64,000 bases of DNA from Pseudovibrio zosterae (GCF_033843645.1 NZ_JAWXVZ010000005.1:325824-389823); one strand, 5' to 3'; counted from the stretch's first letter, positions 34,217 through 42,795 are shown. The notes: generated from the letters alone by a model not told the origin. A program made the numbers and translations.

Positions 34217-34681
34217 ATGAGAGAGAACCACGTTGCCGGTCAGTCTCTGGACCAACAGAAATTGAAACATGAACGCCTACGGCTCTGGTCTGGCCTGTCG
34301 CGTGCAAGTGCGCGCATTGAAGCTGAACTGCGTGAACGTATGCGAATTCATTTCGCAGGCGTAACATTGCCGCGCTATGACGTTTTGGCCGCTCTCTATG
34401 AGGAGCCGGAGGGGCTTTTGATGTCTCAGCTCTCCAGGAGCCTGATGGTCTCCAATGGCAACGTTACTGGCATCGTTGAGCGGCTGGTTAGCAACGGTTT
34501 AGCTGAAAGACGCTCACGTGATGGAGATAAGCGTACGCATCTGGTGCGTCTCACAGCAGAAGGCCGCAGAAGCTATGAGATCATTTCTGCCCATTATGAA
34601 TGCTGGGTGGACGAACTGCTTGGTTGCTTTGATGGGGCAGAAACCGAGTTCCTCAACAAGACCCTGAGATCGATATCCTAG
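34217..34681 (+). CDS. MarR-family transcriptional regulator
   Basis: A 154-residue winged-helix regulator. The wHTH spans about residues 50-115: LPRYDVLAALYEEPEGLLMSQLSRSLMVSNGNVTGIVERLVSNGLAERR followed by the wing SRDGDKRTHLVRLT. I choose ATG 34217 because GGAAGGGAG precedes it; an ATG at 34169 would add 16 residues. The pairing with a downstream hydrolase 75 bases away suggests control of aromatic or kynurenine-type degradation, since members of this group often regulate such pathways. The ligand is inference. Confidence 0.88.
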   Translation: MRENHVAGQSLDQQKLKHERLRLWSGLSRASARIEAELRERMRIHFAGVTLPRYDVLAALYEEPEGLLMSQLSRSLMVSNGNVTGIVERLVSNGLAERRSRDGDKRTHLVRLTAEGRRSYEIISAHYECWVDELLGCFDGAETEFLNKTLRSIS

Positions 34682-34755
34682 ATAGCTCAAGCGCGTTGAC
34701 AGCAACCCCAGATGATGGCACAGACAAAACGTGAACATTTTCGGGAGTTGATCGG

Positions 34756-35565
34756 ATGACCGTGCGAGATTGGGATAGGGCCTACGATAACAGCGGCGCA
34801 TTTCCGGAAGTCGACGCCTATTTTGCCCAGCGGCAAGCCATGGCAATCGAGTTCAAGGCAACCGCCAATAAATCTGCGGATTGTCCGTATGGCCCAGGAG
34901 AGCGCCATCGCTTTGATCTGTTCCGACCTGAGCACAAGGCGCGAGGACTGTTCTTTTATGTCCATGGCGGCTACTGGAAGGCGCTTGACAAAAACGCGTT
35001 CAGTCACGTGGCACAAGGGGCTGTAAAACGCGGGTTTACTGCGGTTTTGCCCAGTTACACCTTGTGTCCGCAAGCGCGCATCTCTGAGATTACTGCCGAA
35101 ATTGTCATGGCTTTGGAAGCTGCCGCCCGCAAGGTAGATGGACCCATCTACGTGGCTGGACACTCAGCAGGTGGACATTTGGTCAGCCGTTTGTTGTGTA
35201 AGGATGTAAAACTGTCCGATGACGTTTCAGCACGGCTTCGCAGAGTGGTTTCCATTAGCGGTGTTCAGGACCTCAGGCCGTTGCTCAAGACGCAAATGAA
35301 CGAGGTCCTGGGCTTGAGCCCTGAGGACGCCCGATCTGAGAGCCCCATATTGTGCGACCCAGTCGAAGGCTCATCCTTGATGTGTTGGGTGGGTGCCGAT
35401 GAGCTCTATGAGTTCCGTCGTCAGAATGCGGCGCTATACGAAGTGTGGCGTGGTTTTGATATGACCGTGTCCAAGCACGAAGCAATCGGCAAGAACCATT
35501 TCACGGTGATCGATGATTTGTGTGATCCTGACAGTTGGCTCATGTCCAGTCTGTTGGCGCCGTAG
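34756..35565 (+). CDS. Alpha/beta hydrolase, arylformamidase-like
   Basis: A 269-residue alpha/beta hydrolase. FFYVHGGYWKALDK (about 66-79) is the HGGYW oxyanion motif seen in kynurenine formamidases and related carboxylesterases. VAGHSAGGHLVSRL places the nucleophile Ser in GHSAG (near 135). A catalytic Asp and His are expected near the VGADE and GKNHFTVIDD segments. There are no other tryptophan-degradation genes in the window, so formamidase against general esterase activity cannot be decided here. It is probably cotranscribed with the marR gene. Confidence 0.82.
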   Translation: MTVRDWDRAYDNSGAFPEVDAYFAQRQAMAIEFKATANKSADCPYGPGERHRFDLFRPEHKARGLFFYVHGGYWKALDKNAFSHVAQGAVKRGFTAVLPSYTLCPQARISEITAEIVMALEAAARKVDGPIYVAGHSAGGHLVSRLLCKDVKLSDDVSARLRRVVSISGVQDLRPLLKTQMNEVLGLSPEDARSESPILCDPVEGSSLMCWVGADELYEFRRQNAALYEVWRGFDMTVSKHEAIGKNHFTVIDDLCDPDSWLMSSLLAP

Positions 35566-35996
35566 TCTGACAGCTTCAAAGAGTGTTATCCTCGTAAGCT
35601 CAATCCTAGGCACAATGAGCGCTCAGATATCCTTATGATATGCTTAGGTTCCATAATCTAGCTTATGCGAAATATGGATTTGGCGAGGTCTTATCGGTTG
35701 TTGGTCCACTCTTGCTGTACCAGAATTGCCTTTTCTGCCTCTCAAACAAGACTTTGCTCTCCTTACAAATGTGTTGCTGCGACGGCGCTCTATGGTCTTC
35801 GCGGATCATAGTTTTGATCTCTCATGTGCGCACCAAGTCTGGCTGATCGTTTCTCGAGCCTTCGCCTGATGGACTTGCAACGAATTCGGATTGGAAGCAG
35901 ACTGTGCTTCTCGGTCACTATCGTAACAGACGGGCACTAAGCCTTCTTGGATGACTTAGAGATGCGCTCGACAACAACAAAAACAGAGAGAACGCA
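35566..35996. other. Intergenic region before the His-rich gene
   Basis: 430 bases. A 68-codon frame at 35640-35846 is Cys-rich and has no ribosome-binding site, so I do not call it. I searched the upstream part of the His-rich gene for a Zur-like box and found none. Confidence 0.3.
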
Positions 35997-36362
35997 GTGA
36001 GCACCAAACATACCAAGGATACACACCACGATCATGTGCATGGACCCAAGTGTGGGCATACGGCCGTAAGGCACGGTGACCACGTGGACTATCTGCACGA
36101 TGGCCACCTGCATCACCAAAATGGCGATGATGTTGAAGAGCACGTTATCGAGGTCTCCGACAAGAACCCTGAAAAGTGTGCGCCCCTGAGCGCAGATGAT
36201 CTGGGGCATGAGCCAGGCCATGTGCATGGACCCGGATGCGGCCATGAAGCAGTGCCGCACGGCGGCCACATCTGCTATCTCGTCAATGGGCGCCTCCACC
36301 ACCCACATGATGGCCACTGCGATGATCATGGGCCACTTGAGGTGGTGTCCAAGCCCGGTTGA
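35997..36362 (+). CDS. His-rich two-repeat metal-binding protein
   Basis: A 121-residue protein starting at GTG 35997. Two copies of a unit of about 28 residues, HVHGPKCGHTAVRHGDHVDY (from residue 13) and HVHGPGCGHEAVPHGGHICY (from residue 75), are each followed by L..G.LHH and joined by an acidic linker. Roughly a quarter of residues are His, and each unit has one conserved Cys (C19, C81). There is no signal peptide, so it should be cytoplasmic. The composition implies Zn, Ni or Cu binding, storage or delivery. The convergent tetR gene ends 14 bases away. I know similar single-unit proteins in proteobacteria but no defined function. Confidence 0.8.
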   Translation: MSTKHTKDTHHDHVHGPKCGHTAVRHGDHVDYLHDGHLHHQNGDDVEEHVIEVSDKNPEKCAPLSADDLGHEPGHVHGPGCGHEAVPHGGHICYLVNGRLHHPHDGHCDDHGPLEVVSKPG

Positions 36363-36375
36363 GTAAGACGGGGCT

Positions 36376-36990
36376 TCAAGCCGCAGTCAACCGCTCCATT
36401 GTCTTCATAAAGGCGTCGTAAGGCTCGGTTGAGTTCTGGATCGACGCCTGCATCATGGCTCCTGAAAGGCCCAGGTGGATCACCTGACCAGTTGCATCTG
36501 GATCAAGTGCAGATGGCATGGAACCATCAAGGTGGCCTTGTCGCACCACATCTGCATACTTCTTGATCCAGCTGGCGGATGCCTCCTCTAGCGCTGTGCG
36601 CATGGGTTCACTCGTCGTGGCAATTTCACCAGAGAGTTTGACCACCAGACAAGAGATCCGGAACGACGCGCTCTTTGTCTTTTCCATCTCGGCCTTGATG
36701 ATGCCCAACACGCGATCGCGCGCGGTGCCGCCGGCCTCAAAAAGCTGCTTGTGTACCTGCGGCCCCTTCTGTGCTGCGTAGTGCTCTATCAACCGAGCGC
36801 CGAAGTCCTCTTTGGACGCGAAGTAGTGATAGAACGAGCCCTTTGGTATGTGCGATGCCTTCAGGATTTCAGAGAGGCCAATGCCATTGAAACTCTTGGC
36901 AAGGATCAACTGCTCGGCCGCGTCGAAAATCTTCTCTCGGGTCTGCAGTCCCTTGGCTGTGTTTTGGGCTTCTTTTACGCCTGTCGGCAT
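36376..36990 (-). CDS. TetR-family regulator (YxaF/LmrA-like)
   Basis: A 204-residue regulator. HTH: TREKIFDAAEQLILAKSFNGIGLSEILKASHIPKGSFYHYFASKEDFG. The C-terminal domain has the RDRVLGIIKAEMEK and CLVVKLSGEIATTSEPMR pattern of the LmrA/YxaF group. I choose ATG 36990, with AAGG upstream, over an in-frame start at 37041 whose extra residues are basic and unrelated. Two palindromic TAGAC...GTCTA sites lie 170-220 bases upstream and closely resemble known LmrA/YxaF boxes, so autoregulation is likely. No divergent target gene is adjacent. Confidence 0.88.
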   Translation of the reverse strand: MPTGVKEAQNTAKGLQTREKIFDAAEQLILAKSFNGIGLSEILKASHIPKGSFYHYFASKEDFGARLIEHYAAQKGPQVHKQLFEAGGTARDRVLGIIKAEMEKTKSASFRISCLVVKLSGEIATTSEPMRTALEEASASWIKKYADVVRQGHLDGSMPSALDPDATGQVIHLGLSGAMMQASIQNSTEPYDAFMKTMERLTAA

Positions 36991-37161
36991 GAAAACACCT
37001 TGCTTCCTTCTGGCGCATTCTCGGTTTCCTTGGGAGCGCACGCTCCCTGCTCCGACCAGGTCTTTGCTTGAAAGGTGCCTCCACAGCCCCTGGGTCTGTG
37101 CGGCCTTGGCGCGGTGGTTTGCATCAATCCCCGCGGCAAAACCTGCGTCCGGGATCCAAAA

Positions 37162-37209
37162 TAGACCAGTCGTCTACTTTTTGTCAAGCTCTATAGACTG
37201 ATTGGTCTA
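37162..37209. promoter_or_regulatory. Two TetR (YxaF/LmrA-type) operators
   Basis: TAGACCAGTCGTCTA (37162-37176) is TAGAC-N5-GTCTA, and TAGACTGATTGGTCTA (37194-37209) is TAGAC-N6-GTCTA. Their centres are about 33 bases apart, three helical turns. Both lie upstream of the tetR gene at 36990. Confidence 0.75.
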
Positions 37210-37744
37210 TTTTGAGGAGCCCTCGCCTGACCCCTCCTGTTCTTGCTGAGGAGCCCGGAGAGAAACCATCGAAAACTCAATGTTTTCGAGGTTAGAGGGC
37301 GAAGAAAGCCTGATGATTCTGAGGTGAAACAAGTCTTGAAGCCTGTTCAGTGCATATATTGAAGAAAATTAGAGATAAATATTTGTAATTGCATTTTATT
37401 AAAATTGTAATTGCCCTATTTTTGCTTCATTTTGATACATATTTGATTTTTCTACGTAATTTTGGGGCCAAACATTCAAGATTATTATGTGAATTTAGGT
37501 TTTGGTTTACTTTTATCGTCGGTTCCAAACAGATAAATTAAAAATCGAGGCAAATAGCTGACGTTTGCAGAAAGCCTCTTAAACTTGAGACAAATTGTAA
37601 TCGTTTGGTTCAAGGTTTGAGAGCCCCGCAAAACGAAAGCATCCCGAGAAGCGGAAGAACCACTTTCGGGACTGTCTCTGACCAGCAGGTGTCCGACCCA
37701 TCTGGGCGCCTCATTGAGTTTTACGTTATGGGCGGCGTACAAAC
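37210..37744. other. AT-rich region upstream of the FlhB-like gene
   Basis: 530 bases, strongly AT-rich between 37340 and 37500. A small hairpin (TCGAAAAC, 37269-37276, with GTTTTCGA, 37282-37289) is present. I see no convincing gene. Confidence 0.4.
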
Positions 37745-38281
37745 ATGATCATAGAACTGGCAGAGTCTCTTGGTGAATTCCTCGTCATCGCCACACTTGG
37801 TCTGATGACATGTGCACTCATGGTAACGCACATCGTGAAAACCCGCGCGGCAACCGTGGCGGCCCCTCTTCCTTCTGGGCCACGCCACAACGGCCCTCGC
37901 TCCTTTGCAGGCAGTCAGCGCCCTCGGCGCAACTATGATCCGGTTCATGCCGGTCATCCGGTCACTGAAAAGCTGCGCAAGGAAGAGCGTAAACGCTACA
38001 AGCAAATCCTGAACCGCTCCACCATTGTCATTGCGACGCCAAACCACACGGCAGTTGCCCTTCGGTATGAACATGGAAGCAGCGCAACGCCGCTGGTAAC
38101 CATCAAGGGCAAAGAGGTGAAGGGCGTAAAGATCCTCGAAATCGCACGTGAACTGGACATCCCGGTTTTCAAGAGCACAGGGCTTGCCATGCAGCTCTAC
38201 ACCAGCGTGGACGCAAACAAGCCGATCCGTGAGGAGCATTTTGTTCCCGTCGCTGAACTGGTGGCCAAGGTCGTTCACTAA
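37745..38281 (+). CDS. Membrane-anchored FlhB/SctU C-terminal-domain protein
   Basis: A 178-residue protein. One membrane helix (about 10-31), a basic/Pro linker (32-75), then a domain matching the cytoplasmic part of the FlhB/YscU export switch. VTEKLRKEERKRYKQILNRS is the connecting helix, IVIATPNHTAVALRY the cleavage-loop region, LVTIKGKEVKGVKILEIARE, IPVFKSTGLAMQLYTSV and the terminal EEHFVPVAELVAKV. The normal NPTH autocleavage motif reads TPNH (98-101): the Asn that cleaves is Thr. The four-helix membrane domain of FlhB is absent. No flagellar or type III secretion genes are adjacent. It may be a non-cleaving accessory or competitor of an export gate. Confidence 0.85.
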   Translation: MIIELAESLGEFLVIATLGLMTCALMVTHIVKTRAATVAAPLPSGPRHNGPRSFAGSQRPRRNYDPVHAGHPVTEKLRKEERKRYKQILNRSTIVIATPNHTAVALRYEHGSSATPLVTIKGKEVKGVKILEIARELDIPVFKSTGLAMQLYTSVDANKPIREEHFVPVAELVAKVVH

Positions 38282-38513
38282 ACGCCGGTTCGCGCGCTGA
38301 TCAGCTGAAGACGCTGATCCACCTAGGTGCATTGGGGTACATGGCGGGCGCCTCGGGGGGCGCATTGGGGGCTGCAAGGCAAATGCCCCCTCGCCCAAGG
38401 CAACACACCAGAAAGCCAACCAACAGCCCGCAGGAAGTGCTCTGCCATTGGCATGCGCCGTGCTGTCTGACAGGCCCCTGTGACATGCACGGGCTGATGG
38501 CAAGGGCTGATGA

Positions 38514-38546
38514 GGGCGCGGCGTCCGCCACTTTGTCGCCGCGCCC
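38514..38546. terminator. Strong hairpin at the 3' end of the purine operon
   Basis: GGGCGCGGCG (38514-38523) pairs perfectly with CGCCGCGCCC (38537-38546) across a 13-base loop. It sits 8 bases past the M20 stop, between convergent genes. It lacks a T-run in both directions, so it is a 3'-end stem-loop rather than a textbook terminator. Confidence 0.6.
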
Positions 38547-38553
38547 GTTGTGG

Positions 38554-39765
38554 CTACTTCAAGAGTTCAGACAAGGCCTCCGCCACAATTACCGTTGCTG
38601 ACTTCAGGTCGCTAAGCTGCAGATGTTCATCCGCGCCATGGGCATTGGCCTCCAGGATCGAGCGCGGACCAGCCCCGTAAAGGATCGTCGGAATGCCAGC
38701 CTCGCTGTAATGCCGGGCATCGGTGTAAAGCGGCACCCCTGTGGGCTGCACCTTCACGCCGAGCTCTGCCTTGGCGGGCTTTTGAATGGCCGCGACCATC
38801 TTCTCAACGCCCGGAAGCTCACGCAAAGGCTCCGCCAACATGATGCGGCGGCACTCCACCTCAACCTTGGAGCCTTTCGGCAACGCACCCTCGATCAGCT
38901 CAATCAAAGCGTCCTCGACCTGCTCGCCGTTTTCCTCCGGGATCAGCCGGCGATCAAGGCGCAGGGCAACACGGTCTGGCACCACGTTGGTGTTGATGCC
39001 GCCCGAGATCAGGCCCACGGTGATTTTGGGCGTATCGATGCCCTTCTGCGCGCTCTTGATCTTGGCAAGGCGGGCGCGCTCGCTATAGACCGCCTGAAGC
39101 ACGTGCGTGGCCGCTTCAAGTGCATCGTGACCGGTTTCAGGCATGGCCGCATGGGCTTGCTTGCCTCGCAGGATGACCTCCATGTGAAGGCACCCGTTGT
39201 GGGCTGTGGTGATGGCGTAGGAAAAGCCTGCGGAGATCGCCATGTCGGGTTTGGAAAGATCCTGCTCCAGGATCCATTTCGGCCCAACGAACCCGCCAGC
39301 TTCCTCATCATAGGTCAGGTGCAGCTCGACGGTGCCGTTAAGGCGCTTGGCGTTTTCCTTGAGCGCCAGAAGCGCAAAGGCGTATGTGGCAAAGTCAGAC
39401 TTGGAGACGGCGACACCGCGGCCATACATTGCGCCATTGTCGATTTCCGCGCCATAGGGATCCTTGGTCCAGCCATCGCCGGGAGGCACCACGTCCCCAT
39501 GGGCGTTAAGGGCAATCACCGGCCCCTTTCCCTTGCCGAAGGTTTCCCGGACAATCAGGTTGGTGACGGAGACCATGCCGTTCTGGCGCACGAACGGTTC
39601 CGGTACCGGATGTTGCTCGACCACAAAACCAAGCTTTTCCAGAAGCTTGGCGGCTTTCATTGCATGGGGCTCTGTATCACCGGGGGGATTGTCGCTCGGT
39701 ACCTTGACCAGCTTGCGCAGGAACTTCACCTGCTCTTCAAAGCGCGCCTCTATTAAGGCCTTCAT
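38554..39765 (-). CDS. M20-family (ArgE/DapE-like) metallohydrolase of the purine operon
   Basis: 403 residues from ATG 39765, which has GGAAAGGG upstream and overlaps the preceding stop by 4 bases. Metal and catalytic motifs: ALNAHGDVVPPG (HxD), LTYDEEAGGFVGP (catalytic and metal Glu), and GADEHLQ (late His). The usual GRG(A/V)SDMK segment reads GRGVAVSKSDFATY, so the bridging Asp is displaced or replaced by S-K-S-D. As the last gene of a purine degradation operon it may act on a nitrogen-rich intermediate such as a ureido compound, but this is inference from position. It could equally be an amidase or peptidase carried along. Confidence 0.82.
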   Translation of the reverse strand: MKALIEARFEEQVKFLRKLVKVPSDNPPGDTEPHAMKAAKLLEKLGFVVEQHPVPEPFVRQNGMVSVTNLIVRETFGKGKGPVIALNAHGDVVPPGDGWTKDPYGAEIDNGAMYGRGVAVSKSDFATYAFALLALKENAKRLNGTVELHLTYDEEAGGFVGPKWILEQDLSKPDMAISAGFSYAITTAHNGCLHMEVILRGKQAHAAMPETGHDALEAATHVLQAVYSERARLAKIKSAQKGIDTPKITVGLISGGINTNVVPDRVALRLDRRLIPEENGEQVEDALIELIEGALPKGSKVEVECRRIMLAEPLRELPGVEKMVAAIQKPAKAELGVKVQPTGVPLYTDARHYSEAGIPTILYGAGPRSILEANAHGADEHLQLSDLKSATVIVAEALSELLK

Positions 39766-41036
39766 GATTTTGCCCTTTCCTCCTCGGCAATCGTCTCGAT
39801 CCATCGAACCAGAGCCTCGACGGCGAGCCCCATATCGTGGGGTTCTACATATTCTAGCGGGTTGTGGCTGATGCCGCCCTGACAACGGACGAACATCATA
39901 CCGATATCGGTTAGCTGGGACATGGCCTGACCATCATGCCCGGCACCGGACATGAGGCGCAGCGGGCGCAGCCCCAGCGACTTGATCGCCTTTTCGGCGG
40001 TGTTCTGAAAACGATCCGCACACAAGCATGTGCTGACCTCATGATACTGCTCGAAGCCGACAGAAAGGCCATGCTTAGCCGCAATCTTGTCCGCCGCTTG
40101 CTTGATCGCCCGTGCCGCTTCATGGCGCGGTTCGTCAGTTGCTGCGCGCAGATCAAGCGACAGCACCACTTCCGCCGGGATCACGTTCACAGCGCCCGGC
40201 TCCACGGAAAGCTCACCCACGGTGGCAACAACACCGTGATCATTGGCCTCGTGGGCGATCTGATTGATGGCGCAAATCAGCTCTGCAGCCCCCACAAGGG
40301 CGTCACTGCGCAAATGCATGGGAACAGTGCCCGCATGCCCGGCCATGCCCGAGAGCGTAACGCGGTAGCGGTTGGCACCGGCAATGGACGTAACAATCCC
40401 AACGCTCAGGCGCTCAGCTTCAAGCACTGGGCCTTGCTCGATATGAACCTCAAGGTAGCCAAGCACACTGTCAGGGTCGCGAGCCGCCTTAGCTGTGGCA
40501 GCAGGATCGCCTCCGAAGTCCTTCAAGGCATCGCAAAGGCGAATGCCGTCGGCGTCGGTGGCTTCCAGATCTTCGGGCTTTGCCACGCCTGCAACCGCGC
40601 TGGAGGACAGCAGCGTAGATGGAAAACGCACGCCCTCCTCGTCGCCAAAGGCAAGCACTTCAAGGGCAAACGGTAGCTCGATGCCGCGCTTCTGGATTTC
40701 ACTCACAGCCAGAATACCGGCCACCACCCCAAACGGGCCGTCATAAGCGCCCGCGTTGATCACGGTATCAATGTGGGAGCCAATCAGTAGCGTCTTGTTG
40801 GAAGAAGACCTGTTGGCAGGAAGGATGCCACACACCGTGCCAATGGCATCGTGGGACACCGTCAAGCCCGCCTGCTCCATCCAGTCGGAAACCAAAGCGG
40901 CGGCCCGCTTGTGTTCAGGGCTCAGGAAAAGGCGGGTGATCTGGCCCTCCGTTTCGGTGATCTCTGCAAGGGCGCGGATCATCTCTTCAGAGCGATTGCC
41001 AAGCGCGCGGACGGTCTCCGATACAGCCAGTGTCAT
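39762..41036 (-). CDS. Allantoate amidohydrolase / Zn-dependent carbamoylase
   Basis: A 424-residue M20-type hydrolase of the AllC/hydantoinase-carbamoylase family. Metal motifs: IGSHIDTVINAGAYDGPFGV (H, D), FGDEEGVRF (EE), EVHIEQGPVLE (H), and GISHNPLEYV (H). The MSGAGHDGQAM and SGMAGHAGTVPM segments are family standards. In the operon context it should open allantoate to ureidoglycine or ureidoglycolate, releasing ammonia. Beta-ureidopropionase or carbamoylase activity are family alternatives, but the neighbours uraD and puuD favour allantoate. It overlaps the M20 gene by 4 bases and follows uraD by 14. Confidence 0.88.
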   Translation of the reverse strand: MTLAVSETVRALGNRSEEMIRALAEITETEGQITRLFLSPEHKRAAALVSDWMEQAGLTVSHDAIGTVCGILPANRSSSNKTLLIGSHIDTVINAGAYDGPFGVVAGILAVSEIQKRGIELPFALEVLAFGDEEGVRFPSTLLSSSAVAGVAKPEDLEATDADGIRLCDALKDFGGDPAATAKAARDPDSVLGYLEVHIEQGPVLEAERLSVGIVTSIAGANRYRVTLSGMAGHAGTVPMHLRSDALVGAAELICAINQIAHEANDHGVVATVGELSVEPGAVNVIPAEVVLSLDLRAATDEPRHEAARAIKQAADKIAAKHGLSVGFEQYHEVSTCLCADRFQNTAEKAIKSLGLRPLRLMSGAGHDGQAMSQLTDIGMMFVRCQGGISHNPLEYVEPHDMGLAVEALVRWIETIAEEERAKS

Positions 41037-41050
41037 CCTTCCGATCCTCT

Positions 41051-41569
41051 CTAGTGGGGAGCCTCGACAAGCGCTTCCAGACGAAAGCGGAAGATCCGGG
41101 CGATCTGCCGAAGCGCTTCAGAAAATTCCTCAGACGGGCTATTGTGCAACCTCGGCTCGAACGCTGCAAGGATTTGCGTCTTGGTTGCGCCTTTTACCGC
41201 AAAAATGAAGGGGAAGCCGAACCTGTTCTTGTACGCGTCATTAAGCGCGCAAAAGCGCGCGAACTCTTCCCGGGTGAGCCGATCCAGCCCGGCTCCGGCC
41301 TGTTCGTCTCTCGAACTTTCCGCAAGCTCTCCCGCCAGCGCAGCTTTTCCTGCAAGATCAGGATGGGCGCGTATAAGCGCCAGCTGGTCAGCTTGCGGGG
41401 CTGTGTCCATCGCCTTGGTAAAAGCGTCCGCCAGATCATCACGGACCCGAAATGGTCCCAGCTCATAAGCCTTTTCTGCGACCCAGGGGGAATGTTCGGC
41501 CACGTGCCCAAAGTCAGCAACGAACGTTTCCTTGTCCATTTGATTGACTTCAACCAGTGAATAGCTCAT
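41051..41569 (-). CDS. uraD: OHCU decarboxylase
   Basis: A 172-residue, all-helical enzyme that decarboxylates 2-oxo-4-hydroxy-4-carboxy-5-ureidoimidazoline to S-allantoin. The catalytic His is in RAHPDLAGK (H69). SRDEQAGAGLDRL and RFGFPFIFAVKGATK are family signatures. It acts right after PuuD and UraH in the pathway. It is cytoplasmic and full length. It lies 48 bases after puuD and 14 before the allantoate amidohydrolase. Confidence 0.95.
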   Translation of the reverse strand: MSYSLVEVNQMDKETFVADFGHVAEHSPWVAEKAYELGPFRVRDDLADAFTKAMDTAPQADQLALIRAHPDLAGKAALAGELAESSRDEQAGAGLDRLTREEFARFCALNDAYKNRFGFPFIFAVKGATKTQILAAFEPRLHNSPSEEFSEALRQIARIFRFRLEALVEAPH

Positions 41570-41616
41570 GCCCCTCCTCGCCGACTTGATTTTGTTGTCC
41601 GGCTAACCCGGCCAGC

Positions 41617-42795
41617 TTACTTGCTCAAAAGCCAAGCGCCAAGCTTGTCCCGCTCCTCCCGTGTCATGCCGGTCATGTTGCCAAGGGGCATGGCATCGGA
41701 ATGAACTGCTTGGGCCATGACCAGATCGCTGTAGCGTCGCAAGTCCGCCGCGGTTTCCAGAACAATGCCCTTGGGTGCCTCCTCGAAGGCCGGATCGCTT
41801 GGTGAGGCCGCGTGACAGGCAGCGCAATGGGTCTGGGCCAGTGAAACCGCCTCAATGTCGGCAATGCGTTCTGCTGAGCTGACATCTCGCGGTGCGGTGT
41901 AGATGATGGCGGCAACAAGCGCCACGGCCGCCGCTGGCAAGCTCCACCAGAACCGGGCGAAATTGTCGTGCGCATCGTGGCGGTTTATGAAGTGGCGCAG
42001 CATCCCGCCCATGATCAGAATGAGCGCAGTGACAAGCCAGATCTGCGGATGGCCCGTGAGCATGGGATAGTGGTTGGAGACCATCATCAACAACACGGGC
42101 AGCGTGAGATAGTTGTTGTGAACGGAGCGCTGTTTGCCAATTTGTCCCAGACGCGGGTCAGGGTCATGGCCCGCCAGAAGGCTTGCAGTAATCTTCCTCT
42201 GGTTCGGGATGATCACCCGGAACACATTGAAGGCCATGATCGTTCCGACCAGTGCCCCTACGTGGATAAGTGCGCCTCTCCCGGAAAACACGTGGGAGAA
42301 GAACCAGGCCGCGCCGACAATGAGAACAAAAAGACAGGCAGCCAATACAGGCGTGTTCTGACCAATTGGCGAGCGGCACAAAAAGTCATAGATCACCCAC
42401 CCCACGCCTAGGGAAAAGATGGAAATCACGATTGCTTCTGACGGATGGATTGCCATCACGCTCGGATCGATCAGATAGGCTGTGGCGTTGAAGTAGTACT
42501 GCACAACCAAAAGCGCAAAGCCCGTGACCCATGTCAGATAGGCTTCCCAGCGGTACCAGATCAGGTCACTTGGAAGCTCCTTCGGCGCGACCATGTACTT
42601 TTCGACATGATAAAAGCCGCCACCATGAACTTCCCAAGCGGTGCCTGCGACACCCGGGTTCATTTTCTCCCGTTTTTTGAGGGAGAGATCCAGTGCAATG
42701 AAATAAAAGGACGTCCCAATCCAACCAACGCCGACGATCAAGTGAGCCCATCGGAACAGCAGATTGAGCCAGTCCATAGCAAATGTGACGGTCAT
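41617..42795 (-). CDS. puuD: Membrane urate oxidase with cytochrome c domain (PuuD)
   Basis: A 392-residue protein with an N-terminal membrane domain of about eight segments (10-300) and a C-terminal cytochrome c. The heme site is C324-A-A-C327-H328 in QTHCAACHAA, with Met in SDAMPLGN (M369) as likely axial ligand. The N-terminal HGGGFYHVEKY and the His pairs NHYPMLTGHP and FINRHDAHD match the PuuD family, which oxidises urate to 5-hydroxyisourate and passes electrons to the respiratory chain. This replaces soluble uricase and avoids peroxide. Full length, in operon with uraD. Confidence 0.94.
   Translation of the reverse strand: MTVTFAMDWLNLLFRWAHLIVGVGWIGTSFYFIALDLSLKKREKMNPGVAGTAWEVHGGGFYHVEKYMVAPKELPSDLIWYRWEAYLTWVTGFALLVVQYYFNATAYLIDPSVMAIHPSEAIVISIFSLGVGWVIYDFLCRSPIGQNTPVLAACLFVLIVGAAWFFSHVFSGRGALIHVGALVGTIMAFNVFRVIIPNQRKITASLLAGHDPDPRLGQIGKQRSVHNNYLTLPVLLMMVSNHYPMLTGHPQIWLVTALILIMGGMLRHFINRHDAHDNFARFWWSLPAAAVALVAAIIYTAPRDVSSAERIADIEAVSLAQTHCAACHAASPSDPAFEEAPKGIVLETAADLRRYSDLVMAQAVHSDAMPLGNMTGMTREERDKLGAWLLSK

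Noticed and set aside
35640..35846. 68-codon frame between the hydrolase and the His-rich gene
   Set aside because: Cys-rich, no ribosome-binding site, no relation to neighbours. Chance open frame.
37485..37742. 85-codon minus-strand frame upstream of the FlhB-like gene
   Set aside because: Overlaps the presumed promoter region, has AT-driven composition and no recognisable domain.
38623..39756. Long open plus-strand frame opposite the M20 hydrolase
   Set aside because: Mirror of a conserved gene in codon phase; no ribosome-binding site and no protein family. The same reasoning removes the long antisense frames at 44264-45271, 47475-48545, 50177-51343 and 52242-53468.
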